Positions 48,220-57,675 of a DNA stretch of 64,000 nucleotides are shown here, one piece after another. The stretch's first letter is position 1; every line of letters starts with the position of its first letter. The notes beneath the pieces were generated by a model that was given only the letters and a program-made list of their open reading frames with translations, was not told the DNA's origin and made no database searches. The position numbers and the translations under genes were made by a program. Source of the stretch: Niabella insulamsoli (GTDB lineage: Bacteria; Bacteroidota; Bacteroidia; Chitinophagales; Chitinophagaceae); the NCBI RefSeq assembly GCF_039652435.2, contig NZ_CP190246.1:372001-436000 (forward strand). Reading direction: 5' to 3'.

Positions 48220-49569
48220 TTATGGACGCGTTTCATTGGGACTTACCGCCGTTTTCCACGCACTGCTTCCAGAGACGGGATAAAAATAAGCGGGCGGTAG
48301 CGATGAAAACCATTGCTCGTAATTTGCTTTCAAAGCTTTGTAAACTTTCGGTTGGGATGTTAGTAAATTTTGTTTTTCGGAGGGGTCGGCGCCCAGGTCG
48401 TAGAGCTCTTCCTTATCTTCATTGACAATCAATTTCCAGTTTCCTGTTCTGATGGCGCCACTTCGTTGGCCGGTTTTCCATCTCAACGTTCTGCTGTCAT
48501 AGCTTTGCGGATGCAGTACTGATTCTAAAACAGAAACACCTTCTACATTATGTTTTTGCAAACCCACGGCATCCATAATGCTGGGTAAAATATCTAAAGA
48601 CGATACGGTGGTATTGCAAACCGTTTGCGCCTTTATTTGACCAGGCCATCTCACTGCAAAGGGCACTCTGATTCCTCCTTCGTAAAGAGAACCTTTAAAA
48701 CCACGCAGCGGAAAATTGCTGGCGGCAATATGATCGGATCCGCCATTATCATTTAAAAAGAAAATAATCGTATGTTCCAACTGCTTTGTTTTCTCGAGGT
48801 GCGAAAGGATTTTACCGACGTTTTCGTCAAGCGAATAGGTCATGGCTGCCAGGGTGGCCCGCTTTTTATCGTCGGGAAATTTATCCTGAAACATTTTTAG
48901 GTGCTCCGGCTTTGCCTGCATCGGACTGTGAACAGCGTTGTAAGCAACATACAAAAAGAAAGGTTTTTTATCATTCTTGCTGAGAAAGGAAAGCGCCTCA
49001 TTGGTGATGGCGTCGGTCATGTAGGGGATGGTCGCCGGGTCAACGGTTTGGTTATTTTCCATGACATCTTTAGCGGTGCCTGGATTATAATTATTGCTGC
49101 CCCACAAAAATCCCCAGAAATGATCAAAGCCCCGGTTTTGCGGCTGAAATTCTGTAGCAAATCCTTCATGCCATTTTCCAAAGGCAGCCGTGGCATAGCC
49201 CAATGGCTTTAAGTATTCCGGCAGGATCTTAACATTGTGTGGAATGCCGTATTGGCCTTGCTCAATGCTGTATTTCACACCTTTGATATAATTAGAAACA
49301 TGACCGAACTGCGGTTGGTTGATCCCCGTTAACAGCCCCGCTCTCGAAGGTGAGCACACACTTGCCGAAACATAGGCGTTGGTAAACTTTGCACCCTCGT
49401 TTGCGATCCGGTCGATATGCGGCGTAGGAATCAGCCGGTCTGATTGAAAGCTGAAATCGGCATAGCCTGCATCATCGCTCAATATAATAATAATATTTGG
49501 CTGTTTTTGCCCAAAGGCTGCAACCACCAGCGCACAGGCAATCAGCGCGAGTCCTATTTTTTTAAACAT
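48220..49569 (-). CDS. Sulfatase, formylglycine-dependent
   Basis: A 449-residue arylsulfatase-like enzyme with signal peptide (LALIACALVVAAFGQ). Motifs: IIILSDDAGYADF (metal Asp pair), ASVCSPSRAGLLTG with Cys (about 71) in C-x-P-S-R, which is converted to formylglycine, and GKWHEGFA. Later come FFLNDNGGSDH and the C-terminal RTGNWKLIVNEDKEELYDLGADP. It likely removes sulfate from extracellular glycans. No anaerobic maturase is in the window. Confidence 0.88.
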   Translation of the reverse strand: MFKKIGLALIACALVVAAFGQKQPNIIIILSDDAGYADFSFQSDRLIPTPHIDRIANEGAKFTNAYVSASVCSPSRAGLLTGINQPQFGHVSNYIKGVKYSIEQGQYGIPHNVKILPEYLKPLGYATAAFGKWHEGFATEFQPQNRGFDHFWGFLWGSNNYNPGTAKDVMENNQTVDPATIPYMTDAITNEALSFLSKNDKKPFFLYVAYNAVHSPMQAKPEHLKMFQDKFPDDKKRATLAAMTYSLDENVGKILSHLEKTKQLEHTIIFFLNDNGGSDHIAASNFPLRGFKGSLYEGGIRVPFAVRWPGQIKAQTVCNTTVSSLDILPSIMDAVGLQKHNVEGVSVLESVLHPQSYDSRTLRWKTGQRSGAIRTGNWKLIVNEDKEELYDLGADPSEKQNLLTSQPKVYKALKANYEQWFSSLPPAYFYPVSGSSAWKTAVSPNETRP

Positions 49570-49598
49570 ACAATGGGTTTAGAGGGAGGGAGTTTAGA

Positions 49599-51968
49599 TT
49601 ATTGAGCCAACTGCATCGGGTTTTTACCGACGCTTTGGCCACGACGCGGTTCGTTTTCCTTTTTTTGAGAAAATGCTTTAAACCTGGTGGGCGCCGGCAT
49701 TTTCCCCCAACTGTTATTGGTGAGATCGATGTCGGCCGTTTCGCGCAGCGGATCTAATTGGATGGAGGCCACTTCTTTTTGTTTCACAAACATTTTAGTA
49801 ACTTTCTCTTCATTATGGCGCCATATCTGCGCGGGAATACGGTCGATTGTTTTAGAGCCATCTTTGAAAGTCCATTCGATAATGATGGGCATTACCAGGC
49901 CGCCTTTATTGCTAAAGCTTAATTCGTAAAAATAACTGTTCGCAAACTTTTCCTTCGCTTCCGGCGTTAGCGACGTGATGAGCATAGGCAGTTCCACTAC
50001 AAAAGTCTGCGTCGTGTCTACCTTTTGCTGGCCGCGTGCATATTGCCAGTAAAAGTCTCTGGCTTCGGGATATTCGTCTGTGTAAAAATGAATGTTTTTG
50101 TCTTCGCGATTCCTGATTTTAGAGATATCATCGTAAGGATTTTGCGCCGGCGCGTCCACTTTTCTTTTTATGGATCGGGGGGAAGGCAGGGGGCTGTTTA
50201 AATCGGCCTTTGCGTATTTCACCGTATCGAGCGAAATGTCAACAGGGTCGATTCCGTAAAACCAACCGCGCCAATACCAGTCCAAATCTTCGCCGCTGGC
50301 GTCTTCCATTGTTCTGAACAAATCGGCGGGTGTCGGGTGTTTGAACGCCCAGCGCCTTGCATATTCTTTAAAGGCAAAGTCGAAGAGTTCGCGGCCCATA
50401 ACGGTTTCGCGCAGGATATTTAGTGCTGTGGCGGGCTTGGTGTAAGCATTCGGGCCAAAACGTACAATGTTTTCGGAGTTGGTCATGATGGGCTCCAGCT
50501 GGTCTTTGGGCAATTTCATATAATCGACAATGGCGCCAGCCCAGCCTTTCTTGGTGGGGAATTTATTATCCCAAAGTTCTTCTGTAAGATATTCTACAAA
50601 GCTGTTCAACCCTTCGTCCATCCACGACCATTGGCGCTCATCGCTGTTAACAATCATCGGGAAAAAGTTGTGTCCTACCTCGTGGATAACGACGCCAAGC
50701 ATCCCGTTCTTTACGCTTTCACTGTAGGTGCCGTCTTTTTCGGTGCGGCCGTAATTAAAACAAATCATCGGATATTCCATGCCGTTCGCGGCTTCCACGC
50801 TTTGCGCAACGGGATAGGGATAAGGAAAGGTAAAGTCTGAATAGGTTTTAATAGTATGCGCCACGGCACGCGTTGAAAACTTGCGGTAAAGCGGATAAGC
50901 TTCTTTGCCGTAAAAGCTCATACACATGATTTTCTTTCCATTGATAAGCTGTGACATACCGTCCCATACAAATTTGCGGGAAGAGGTCCAGGCGAAATCA
51001 CGCACATTATCTGCTTTAAAAATCCAGGTTTTTGTTTTGCTGCTTTTAGATTTTTCAGCTGCTGTGGCTTCGGCGAGGGTTACAATCTCCACCGGTTCTT
51101 TTGCAGCCTGCGCCTGTTTGTAGCGCGCCATTTGGGTAGCATTCAACACCTGCTGATAATTTTGGCATTCGCCGGTAGCGCCCACGATGTGGTCTGCGGG
51201 CACGGTCATGGCTACTTCAAAATTTCCGAAAGTAAGCGCAAACTCTCCACGGCCTGTAAATTGATGGTGCTGCCATCCCTGGAAATCGCTGTAAACACAA
51301 ACGCGGGGATACCATTGCGCCATCGTGTAAAGGTTATTGCCATCTTCAGGAAAATGTTCAAAACCTCCGCGGCCTCCCTGTTTCATGCGGTCGGTAATTT
51401 TATAAGACCAATCGATTTTCATGATGAAGCGTTGTCCGGCCTTTAACGGCGTAGGCAGATCCACGCGCATCATCGTTTTGTTGATGGTATATGGTAAGTC
51501 CTTGCCGGCATTGTCTTTTACGGTTTTTATTTTTACGCCGAGGCCATTATCCGAAGCGCCGGTTGCTTCGACCATCCGCTCGAGGCCTTCATCTGTCATA
51601 GCAGTGGGCAAAGAAGAGGAGGATTGATAATTGGCGTTATTGCGGTTGCTATGTTCGTTTTCGTCGAGTTGAATCCAGATATAGCTCAATTCATCCGGCG
51701 AATTATTAAAATAATTAAGCGTTTCGCTGCCGGTAAGCAAATTGTTTTTTTCGTCGAGCTCGCATTTGATATTATAATCGCATCGCTGCTGCCAGTACTT
51801 CGAGCCTGGTGCGCCGCTGGCGGTTCGATATTCATTGGGTGTGGGAAGAATGGTGCCCAGTTGTTCAAACTTATTGCCGTGGTTATTGCCCGGATTATTC
51901 TTAATATCCTGCGCACCCACATTTGCAGCAAGCAATACGAACGCAGTTAACAATGAAAGTTTTGACAT
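49599..51968 (-). CDS. M1-family aminopeptidase-like metalloprotease
   Basis: About 789 residues, starting MSKLSLLTAF (signal peptide to about 20) rather than three residues earlier. The mature start EYRTASGAPGSKYWQQRCDY is near-identical in form to the other M1 protein here. The zinc site is VIHEVGHNFFP (HEVGH, about 430), with Glu in WMDEGLNSF 20 residues later. The N-terminal beta sheet precedes it. Secreted or periplasmic. It lies upstream of the HupE-like gene on the same strand. Confidence 0.85.
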   Translation of the reverse strand: MSKLSLLTAFVLLAANVGAQDIKNNPGNNHGNKFEQLGTILPTPNEYRTASGAPGSKYWQQRCDYNIKCELDEKNNLLTGSETLNYFNNSPDELSYIWIQLDENEHSNRNNANYQSSSSLPTAMTDEGLERMVEATGASDNGLGVKIKTVKDNAGKDLPYTINKTMMRVDLPTPLKAGQRFIMKIDWSYKITDRMKQGGRGGFEHFPEDGNNLYTMAQWYPRVCVYSDFQGWQHHQFTGRGEFALTFGNFEVAMTVPADHIVGATGECQNYQQVLNATQMARYKQAQAAKEPVEIVTLAEATAAEKSKSSKTKTWIFKADNVRDFAWTSSRKFVWDGMSQLINGKKIMCMSFYGKEAYPLYRKFSTRAVAHTIKTYSDFTFPYPYPVAQSVEAANGMEYPMICFNYGRTEKDGTYSESVKNGMLGVVIHEVGHNFFPMIVNSDERQWSWMDEGLNSFVEYLTEELWDNKFPTKKGWAGAIVDYMKLPKDQLEPIMTNSENIVRFGPNAYTKPATALNILRETVMGRELFDFAFKEYARRWAFKHPTPADLFRTMEDASGEDLDWYWRGWFYGIDPVDISLDTVKYAKADLNSPLPSPRSIKRKVDAPAQNPYDDISKIRNREDKNIHFYTDEYPEARDFYWQYARGQQKVDTTQTFVVELPMLITSLTPEAKEKFANSYFYELSFSNKGGLVMPIIIEWTFKDGSKTIDRIPAQIWRHNEEKVTKMFVKQKEVASIQLDPLRETADIDLTNNSWGKMPAPTRFKAFSQKKENEPRRGQSVGKNPMQLAQ

Positions 51969-52050
51969 GTATTCCAATTAAGTATATTTTATTAACGACA
52001 TTCAAAAGCCTGCGCTCAAAAGCGGTTCTTCGGATGTCTTTAGATTTTTA

Positions 52051-52626
52051 TCAGATAGGGATTCTATCTATCGCCATTTTAGCAGCGAAAGCAAAAACTG
52101 CCAGCGATACTACGAAAATATAAATTCTTTGAGGAATTTTAATGATATCGAGCAATAGTTTGCCAAGTAATAGAATTAGCAGCACTACCACAACCTGGCC
52201 CGCCTCCAGTCCCAGATTGAATCCAAACAGGCCCCAGCCAAATGACTGATCGCTCGCCAGCATCATCCGGATGGTGTTGGCAAAACCCAAACCGTGGATC
52301 AAACCGAAAAAGAGCGCCAGGAAATAGTTAACATTGACTTTTTTCGATGGTTTGCCGTAGATCAGATTCCAAAGCGCCGTGAGCACAATAGTCAACGGAA
52401 TCAGAAATTCGACCCATGCTGAAGGCACGCGGATCAGGTTGAGCACGCTCAATGCCAGTGTGAGCGAATGCCCGATGGTGAAAGCGGTTACCAGAATTAA
52501 AACTTTCTTCCAGTCCGAGAACGTGTAAACCACAGCCAGGGCCAGGATGAAAAGTTGATGGTCCAGAGCATCTGTGCTGATTATATGTTTCCAGCCTTCG
52601 GTGAAATAGAAACTAAAGTCTGTCAT
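52051..52626 (-). CDS. HupE/UreJ-family membrane protein
   Basis: A 191-residue membrane protein with six or seven helices. Family features are the N-terminal HIISTDALDHQLFILALAVVYTF, FTIGHSLTLAL and GLIHGLGFANTIRM, whose His residues suggest metal handling. HupE/UreJ proteins are thought to take up nickel or a similar metal. It is divergent from the DUF6702 gene, and the two lie between the two M1 protease genes, an association seen in Bacteroidota. Confidence 0.82.
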   Translation of the reverse strand: MTDFSFYFTEGWKHIISTDALDHQLFILALAVVYTFSDWKKVLILVTAFTIGHSLTLALSVLNLIRVPSAWVEFLIPLTIVLTALWNLIYGKPSKKVNVNYFLALFFGLIHGLGFANTIRMMLASDQSFGWGLFGFNLGLEAGQVVVVLLILLLGKLLLDIIKIPQRIYIFVVSLAVFAFAAKMAIDRIPI

Positions 52627-52784
52627 AAGAACTAGATAAGGTTATAAATGGAAATGTTAAGCCGGAAGTTTTCATACCAGGCAAAGATTTATTTAAACTT
52701 TCCTGTTGAGCGTCGTCGTTTTCAAAGCGCCGGTCACGCAACGAATGAAGCCCATCTTTTGTCATATTAGTATTTTTACAAAAT

Positions 52785-53288
52785 ATGTCAATGATATTGT
52801 TGTTGAATAATTGGTTGTTAAGTTTGTTTTTGCTCGCCGCAAATGTACATCCATATCATGTAAGCGCAACCGAAATGGAATACGATGCCAAAGCAAAGCG
52901 CATTGAAATCAGTACCAAAATTTTTACCGACGATTTTGAACGGGCGCTTACAAAAGCTTACCGGCAAAAAATAAACCTGTGCGACAAGGAGCTGCGGCCG
53001 CAGATGACCGACCTGATCCGAACATATATCAACGAGCATCTCATAATTAAAGCAGGCAATAAATCGCTGCCGCTACAGCTTTACGGCTGGGAAATTGATC
53101 ACGAAGCGGTGATTGTTTATAGCATTGCTCCGGCCGATTCTTTTAATCCGCATCGAATTGAACTACAAAAAACGGTATTGTTCGACATTTTTGATGATCA
53201 GATGAATATCATCCATTTTATTTATGAAGGCCGGCGAAAAAGCGTCAAACTGGCTTATCCGGAGGCAAAAGTGGTACTGTCTTTTTAA
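52785..53288 (+). CDS. DUF6702 family exported protein
   Basis: A 167-residue protein with an N-terminal signal (LLSLFLLAANVHPYHVS) and a beta-rich body, including KRIEISTKIFTDDFERALTKAY, like DUF6702. HPYHVS after the signal is typical. It is often next to HupE-like and M1 protease genes in this phylum, which suggests a shared envelope pathway. No known activity. Confidence 0.72.
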   Translation: MSMILLLNNWLLSLFLLAANVHPYHVSATEMEYDAKAKRIEISTKIFTDDFERALTKAYRQKINLCDKELRPQMTDLIRTYINEHLIIKAGNKSLPLQLYGWEIDHEAVIVYSIAPADSFNPHRIELQKTVLFDIFDDQMNIIHFIYEGRRKSVKLAYPEAKVVLSF

Positions 53289-53393
53289 TTGCTGCGCATG
53301 GAAATGCGCCAACCGTTCATCACAAATTGCCTGTGCTCAAGATCTAAATCGTTCATTTTGCCGTAAATTCGGTGCTTTAAATTTTTTTACATA

Positions 53394-55331
53394 ATGCATA
53401 AATATTTACTTTCCATTCTGTTGACGGCCCTGGCTATGACGTCGTTTGGACAAAACGCGGGGTCGGCCTACAACGCTAAAGAAGCGTTTAATCCACAGTT
53501 TTATCCTTATCCGGGCAATGAATTCCGAAGCGCTTCGGGCGAGCCTGGCCCCAAATACTGGCAAAACCGCGCTGACTACAAAATCAGTTGCATCATCGAT
53601 ACCGGTAGCCATACTGTGTCGGGCAAAGAAGAACTGACCTATACCAATAATAGTCCCGATGATCTCCAATTTTTATGGTTACAGGTAGATCAGAATATCT
53701 ATCGTAAGGATTCGCGCGGCTCCGCAACAACAACGGCTGCAGGCGGCCGCTGGGCGAATACCGGGTTCACCGAAGGCGACGTGATTAAATCAATTTCGGT
53801 CGAATGGAACGGTAAGAAATATACGCCTAAATACACGATAACAGACACGCGCATGCAGGTTTGGCTGCAAGAAGAATTGAAAAATGCAGGAAAGATAAAA
53901 TTGAACATTGAATGGTCGTTTGAAGTGCCGATTTATGGAACCGACCGCATGGGGCGCCTGCAAACCAAAAATGGCTGGGTGTATGAAATTGCGCAATGGT
54001 TTCCGAGAATGTGTGTGTACGACGATTTGCAGGGATGGAATGTGTTGCCCTATGTGGGCCAGGGCGAGTTCTACCTCGAGTATGGCGACATTGATTTTTC
54101 GGTGACGGCGCCTGCGGATATGATTGTCGTAGGATCGGGCGAGCTTTTAAACCCCGCCGAATGTCTTTCCGCCACCGAAGCTAAAAGATATGCGGAGGCA
54201 AAGAACAGCGAAAAAACCGTTACTATTCGCAGCCAGGAAGAAGTGAATAAAAAGGTGAAGCCTGCAAAAGCCGCCAACACCTGGCGTTTTAGCATAAAAA
54301 GTACGCGCGACGTCGCTTGGGCTGCTTCCAAAGCATTTGTTTTTGACGGCGCAAAAATCAATTTGCCCAGCGGCAAAAAATGCATGGCGCTGAGCGCTTA
54401 TCCCGTCGAATCTATTGGGAACGACGGTTGGGAACGCAGCACAGAATTTACCAAAGCATCCATCGAACACTATTCTAACAAATGGTTTGAATATCCCTAT
54501 CCCGCAGCGGTAAATGTGGCGGGCATTGTTGGTGGCATGGAATATCCGGGCATCGTGTTCTGCGGTTACCGTGCGAAAGGTCGTGGGCTTTGGGGCGTAA
54601 CGGATCATGAATTTGGGCATACCTGGTTTCCGATGATCGTGGGTAGCAATGAAAGAAAATACGCCTGGATGGATGAAGGCTTTAATACGTTTATAAATGG
54701 GCTTTCAACGGAGGCGTTCAATAACGGAGAGTTTGATAGCAAGCAGCCGGCGCCTGATGCTGGCAAAGGGTCTTTCGGCGAAAATATCGATGGATTGTAT
54801 ACCGTTCCCGACGCGGTTCAGCAAAGGAGCCTGGGTGTTACGGCTTATTACAAACCATCTCAAATGTTGAATGCGCTGCGCGATCAGGTATTAGGCCCCG
54901 AACGTTTCGATGCGGCCTTTAAAGAATATGTACATCGTTGGGCGTTTAAACATCCGGCGCCATGGGACTTTTTCCATACGATAGAAAATGTAGCGGGAGA
55001 GGATCTGGGCTGGTTCTGGCGTGGCTGGGTTTTGAATACCTGGAAAATAGATCAGGCGGTCAAAAATGTGGCTTATAAAGACAAACTACCTGCCAACGGC
55101 GCGGCCATTACCATCGAGAACCTGGAGCAAATGCCCATGCCTGTAGTAGTGGCAGTAAAGGAAGCAAACGGAAACGAGCAGCGCGTTTCACTGCCTGTTG
55201 AAATTTGGCAGCGCGGCGGCACATACACCTTCACCGTTGCTACCAGCTCAGAAATCAAAGAAGTAAAAATTGATCCTGATAATAAACTTCCGGATTGGAA
55301 CCGCGTGAATAATGTTTGGTTGAAGAACTAA
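53394..55331 (+). CDS. M1-family aminopeptidase-like metalloprotease (second copy)
   Basis: A 645-residue protein with signal peptide (LLTALAMTSFGQ). EFRSASGEPGPKYWQNRADY is followed by the M1 N-terminal sheet. The zinc site is TDHEFGHTWFPM (HEFGH, about 404), and WMDEGFNTF holds the third ligand (about 426). The C-terminal helical part has AFKEYVHRWAFKHPAPWDFFHTIENVAGEDLGWFWRGW (by segments). It is a paralogue of the leftward protein at 49599-51968, and the two flank the HupE/DUF6702 pair. Confidence 0.85.
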   Translation: MHKYLLSILLTALAMTSFGQNAGSAYNAKEAFNPQFYPYPGNEFRSASGEPGPKYWQNRADYKISCIIDTGSHTVSGKEELTYTNNSPDDLQFLWLQVDQNIYRKDSRGSATTTAAGGRWANTGFTEGDVIKSISVEWNGKKYTPKYTITDTRMQVWLQEELKNAGKIKLNIEWSFEVPIYGTDRMGRLQTKNGWVYEIAQWFPRMCVYDDLQGWNVLPYVGQGEFYLEYGDIDFSVTAPADMIVVGSGELLNPAECLSATEAKRYAEAKNSEKTVTIRSQEEVNKKVKPAKAANTWRFSIKSTRDVAWAASKAFVFDGAKINLPSGKKCMALSAYPVESIGNDGWERSTEFTKASIEHYSNKWFEYPYPAAVNVAGIVGGMEYPGIVFCGYRAKGRGLWGVTDHEFGHTWFPMIVGSNERKYAWMDEGFNTFINGLSTEAFNNGEFDSKQPAPDAGKGSFGENIDGLYTVPDAVQQRSLGVTAYYKPSQMLNALRDQVLGPERFDAAFKEYVHRWAFKHPAPWDFFHTIENVAGEDLGWFWRGWVLNTWKIDQAVKNVAYKDKLPANGAAITIENLEQMPMPVVVAVKEANGNEQRVSLPVEIWQRGGTYTFTVATSSEIKEVKIDPDNKLPDWNRVNNVWLKN

Positions 55332-55926
55332 TGAAAGAGGCCGTTTAACGCAAGAGCACAGCGGGTGTTCGTCATGACGCCGGTCATAAGTTTTAATGCT
55401 TCTTATTTTTCTTTTTATAAATTAATATCGCCTCGCAGTAATTTTTCTGCGAGGCTTTTTTATGGAAAAAATGCATCAATGCTTCTCAATGTTAAACTAC
55501 AACTGTAGCAAAGAGGAGTGTTCAAAAAATTAAAATTTATAACTGGAGATGAAGTGTGCTGGCCGCCGGTTGTTTACAGAACTTTTAAAAAGGCAGAAAG
55601 AAAATCCAATCAATAAAATCGATATAAAAACCAGTAGCGCAAATGCCGTTGCCAACTATTGATGATTATAGAAAAACATCCAACAATTGAACACAACACG
55701 AGGATAGGAAGACGGTTATAAAGCGATGGCCACGTTTTCCATGAAATGGCCAGTCGTCCGCGCGCGGGGATGCATTTGCCCGAAAAGAAAGATATCCGGG
55801 AGACTTCATAAGAATTATTAAGACTCAAAAAAATAAATCCATCGGGATCATGGCATCGCTATGTCCCGGCCGCAGGGGCCGCTGATCTGCGATTCATCAA
55901 CTCATCAAATTTTAAAACAACTACAC
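55332..55926. other. 595-bp intergenic stretch
   Basis: It holds one clear terminator (55430-55461) about 100 nt after the protease stop. A 72-codon leftward frame at 55610-55828 has no protein-like features. Nothing else was recognised; the promoter of the following TonB gene must lie in its last 100-150 bp. Confidence 0.6.
55430..55461 (+). terminator. Intrinsic terminator after the M1 protease gene
   Basis: GCCTCGCAG (55430-55438) pairs with CTGCGAGGC (55447-55455), followed by TTTTTTAT. A 9-bp stem with an 8-nt loop. Confidence 0.88.
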
Positions 55927-56754
55927 ATGGAAACAGCAAAAATTCTCGAAGCAGATTTTCTCGACATCGTTTTTGACGGCCGTAATAAAAGTTATGGCGC
56001 TTATGAGCTGCGCACCCACTATCAGCACCGGCTGATAAAAGCTATGCTAATCACAGTCGGCATCTTCATGGCTATCGCGGGAGGCGCATGGCTGAAGAAC
56101 AGTTTGGCAAAAGCGAATGATAGCGATAAGGTGAGGATTTATGAAGACCTCGAAATCGCCAATATCAAACCCCTCGAGGAAAAGCTGCCGCCACCGCCGC
56201 CGCCGCCCCCTCCTGTAAAAATTGAAGCGCCGAAAATTAAAACGACTGACTTTACAACACCCATCGTAACGAAGGAAATGGTTGTTGACCCGCCGCCTAC
56301 CCAAGATGAACTGATGGTTTCCAAAATCAGTAATATTACTCAGGATGGCATCAGCAACGTAGATATAGTGGTGCCGCCCGAGGACCGGGACGGGGAGAAA
56401 GGATTAATTACATCGGTGAAAAAAGAAGCGTCAAAGCTACCTTTTACAAGCGTTGAAATTGAAGCCTCTTACATCGGCGATTGGAAGAAATTCCTGGAAA
56501 GAAATTTGTCTGGCCAGGTGGCGGTAGACAATGGTGCGGCACCAGGCCTTTACACGGTTGTGATTCAGTTTGTAGTAGATATCAACGGCACTGTAAGCGA
56601 TATAAAAGCCTTGACCAACAAGGGTTTTGGCATGGAGGAGGAAGCGATTCGCGTGATCAAAAAATCAGGAAAATGGAAACCAGCTTTTCAAAACAAAGGC
56701 GAGGTGAAAGCTTATCGTAAACAGCCCATTACTTTTCAGGTGACGGACCAATAG
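55927..56754 (+). CDS. TonB energy-transducer protein
   Basis: A 275-residue protein starting METAKILEADFLDIVFDGRNK, the usual Bacteroidota TonB opening; an upstream extension to 55861 is not supported. One membrane helix (LIKAMLITVGIFMAIAGGAWL, about 36-56) is followed by a Pro-rich spacer (LPPPPPPPPPVKIEAP, about 85-100). The C-terminal TonB domain has YTVVIQFVVDINGTVSDIKAL and EEAIRVIKKSGKWKPAFQ. It links proton motive force to outer-membrane receptors, perhaps including the one in this window. Confidence 0.87.
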   Translation: METAKILEADFLDIVFDGRNKSYGAYELRTHYQHRLIKAMLITVGIFMAIAGGAWLKNSLAKANDSDKVRIYEDLEIANIKPLEEKLPPPPPPPPPVKIEAPKIKTTDFTTPIVTKEMVVDPPPTQDELMVSKISNITQDGISNVDIVVPPEDRDGEKGLITSVKKEASKLPFTSVEIEASYIGDWKKFLERNLSGQVAVDNGAAPGLYTVVIQFVVDINGTVSDIKALTNKGFGMEEEAIRVIKKSGKWKPAFQNKGEVKAYRKQPITFQVTDQ

Positions 56755-56792
56755 TTTTGCTTCTTACCCACATTCCCGGTCGGAAACCATTT

Positions 56793-56837
56793 GCCGCGAA
56801 TGCACGAATATTTTTAGCTTATTCGTGCATTCGCGGC
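56793..56837 (+). repeat. Perfect 18-bp palindromic hairpin (REP-like)
   Basis: GCCGCGAATGCACGAATA (56793-56810) pairs with its exact reverse complement (56820-56837), 9-nt loop TTTTTAGCT. The unit AATGCACGAAT is of a kind repeated in many Bacteroidota intergenic regions. It may end the TonB transcript, although no T-run follows, or be a mobile REP-like hairpin. Confidence 0.6.
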
Positions 56838-56846
56838 ATTATCACT

Positions 56847-56854
56847 TAAATTTG
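56847..56854 (+). promoter_or_regulatory. TAnnTTTG box upstream of phosphatidylserine decarboxylase
   Basis: TAAATTTG lies 22 nt before the ATG at 56877 and fits the -7 element of this phylum. No clear -33 element is seen, as the palindrome occupies that place. Confidence 0.4.
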
Positions 56855-56876
56855 CAGCACAAAAATATCTTAATTC

Positions 56877-57533
56877 ATGACGTTGCATCGCGAAGGGAAG
56901 GGTTCGATTATTATCGCAGTAGTTTTGTTTCTGTTGATAAATTTTTGTACGTATAAATTGCTATACCCTTCTTATCCCATTATTTTTTACTTTCTTTTGA
57001 TTGTCGCTGCGGTCGTATTGGGATTGGTCATATCTTTTTTCAGGATTCCCGGCAGAAATTATACAGATAGCGAACAAGCGGTCATAGCGCCCTGCGACGG
57101 AAAAGTGGTGGTGATAGAAGAAGTGCAGGCCGATGAATATTTTAAAGACAGAAGAATCCAGGTTTCTATTTTCATGAGCCCTTTGAATGTGCATGTGAAC
57201 CGCAACCCGGTGAGCGGCGAAGTCGTTTACAACCAATATCACAAAGGAAAATACCTGGTAGCCTGGCATCCAAAATCGTCGACTGAAAACGAACGCCACA
57301 CCAATGTTTACCGTGTGGGCAATAAAGAGGTCTTAACCAAGCAAATTGCCGGTGCATTGGCCAAGCGCATCGTCAATTATTTGTCGGTAGGCGACCAGGT
57401 AAAGCAGGGCGGAGAAATGGGATTTATTAAATTTGGCTCACGTGTCGACTTGCTCTTGCCGCTGGATGCGCAGGTGAAAGTAAAAATCGGCGATAAGGCG
57501 ATTGGCGGTATTACTGAAATCGCGCACTGGTAG
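56877..57533 (+). CDS. psd: Phosphatidylserine decarboxylase, archaeal/short type
   Basis: A 218-residue proenzyme. Two membrane helices at the start (IIIAVVLFLLINFCTYKLL; IIFYFLLIVAAVVLGLVISFF) are followed by APCDGKVVVIEEV, FMSPLNVHVNRNPVSGEVVYN and YKGKYLVAWHPKSSTENERH-like stretches (by segment). GFIKFGSRVDLLLP holds the Gly-Ser self-cleavage site (near 186). It produces phosphatidylethanolamine in the inner membrane. No phosphatidylserine synthase gene lies next to it in the window. The short GS-containing form is usual in this phylum. Confidence 0.85.
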   Translation: MTLHREGKGSIIIAVVLFLLINFCTYKLLYPSYPIIFYFLLIVAAVVLGLVISFFRIPGRNYTDSEQAVIAPCDGKVVVIEEVQADEYFKDRRIQVSIFMSPLNVHVNRNPVSGEVVYNQYHKGKYLVAWHPKSSTENERHTNVYRVGNKEVLTKQIAGALAKRIVNYLSVGDQVKQGGEMGFIKFGSRVDLLLPLDAQVKVKIGDKAIGGITEIAHW

Positions 57534-57675
57534 CTCATTGCTCGACACCAGATTGTCAACGCAAAAAATAAAAGTAAAATACAATGCAACGTTTATTATT
57601 GAATTTTCATTTTTAATCAAACAGAGAATGAAAGTTTAATAAAAGTTCTTTTCGACCCATAAAACCACAAAAAAT

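Noticed and set aside
55610..55828. A leftward 72-codon frame in the intergenic stretch
   Set aside because: No recognisable domain, leader or start site; residues look random, so I treat it as non-coding.
56047..56324. Arg/Gly-rich leftward frames opposite the TonB gene
   Set aside because: They are simply the reverse of the poly-Pro spacer of TonB.
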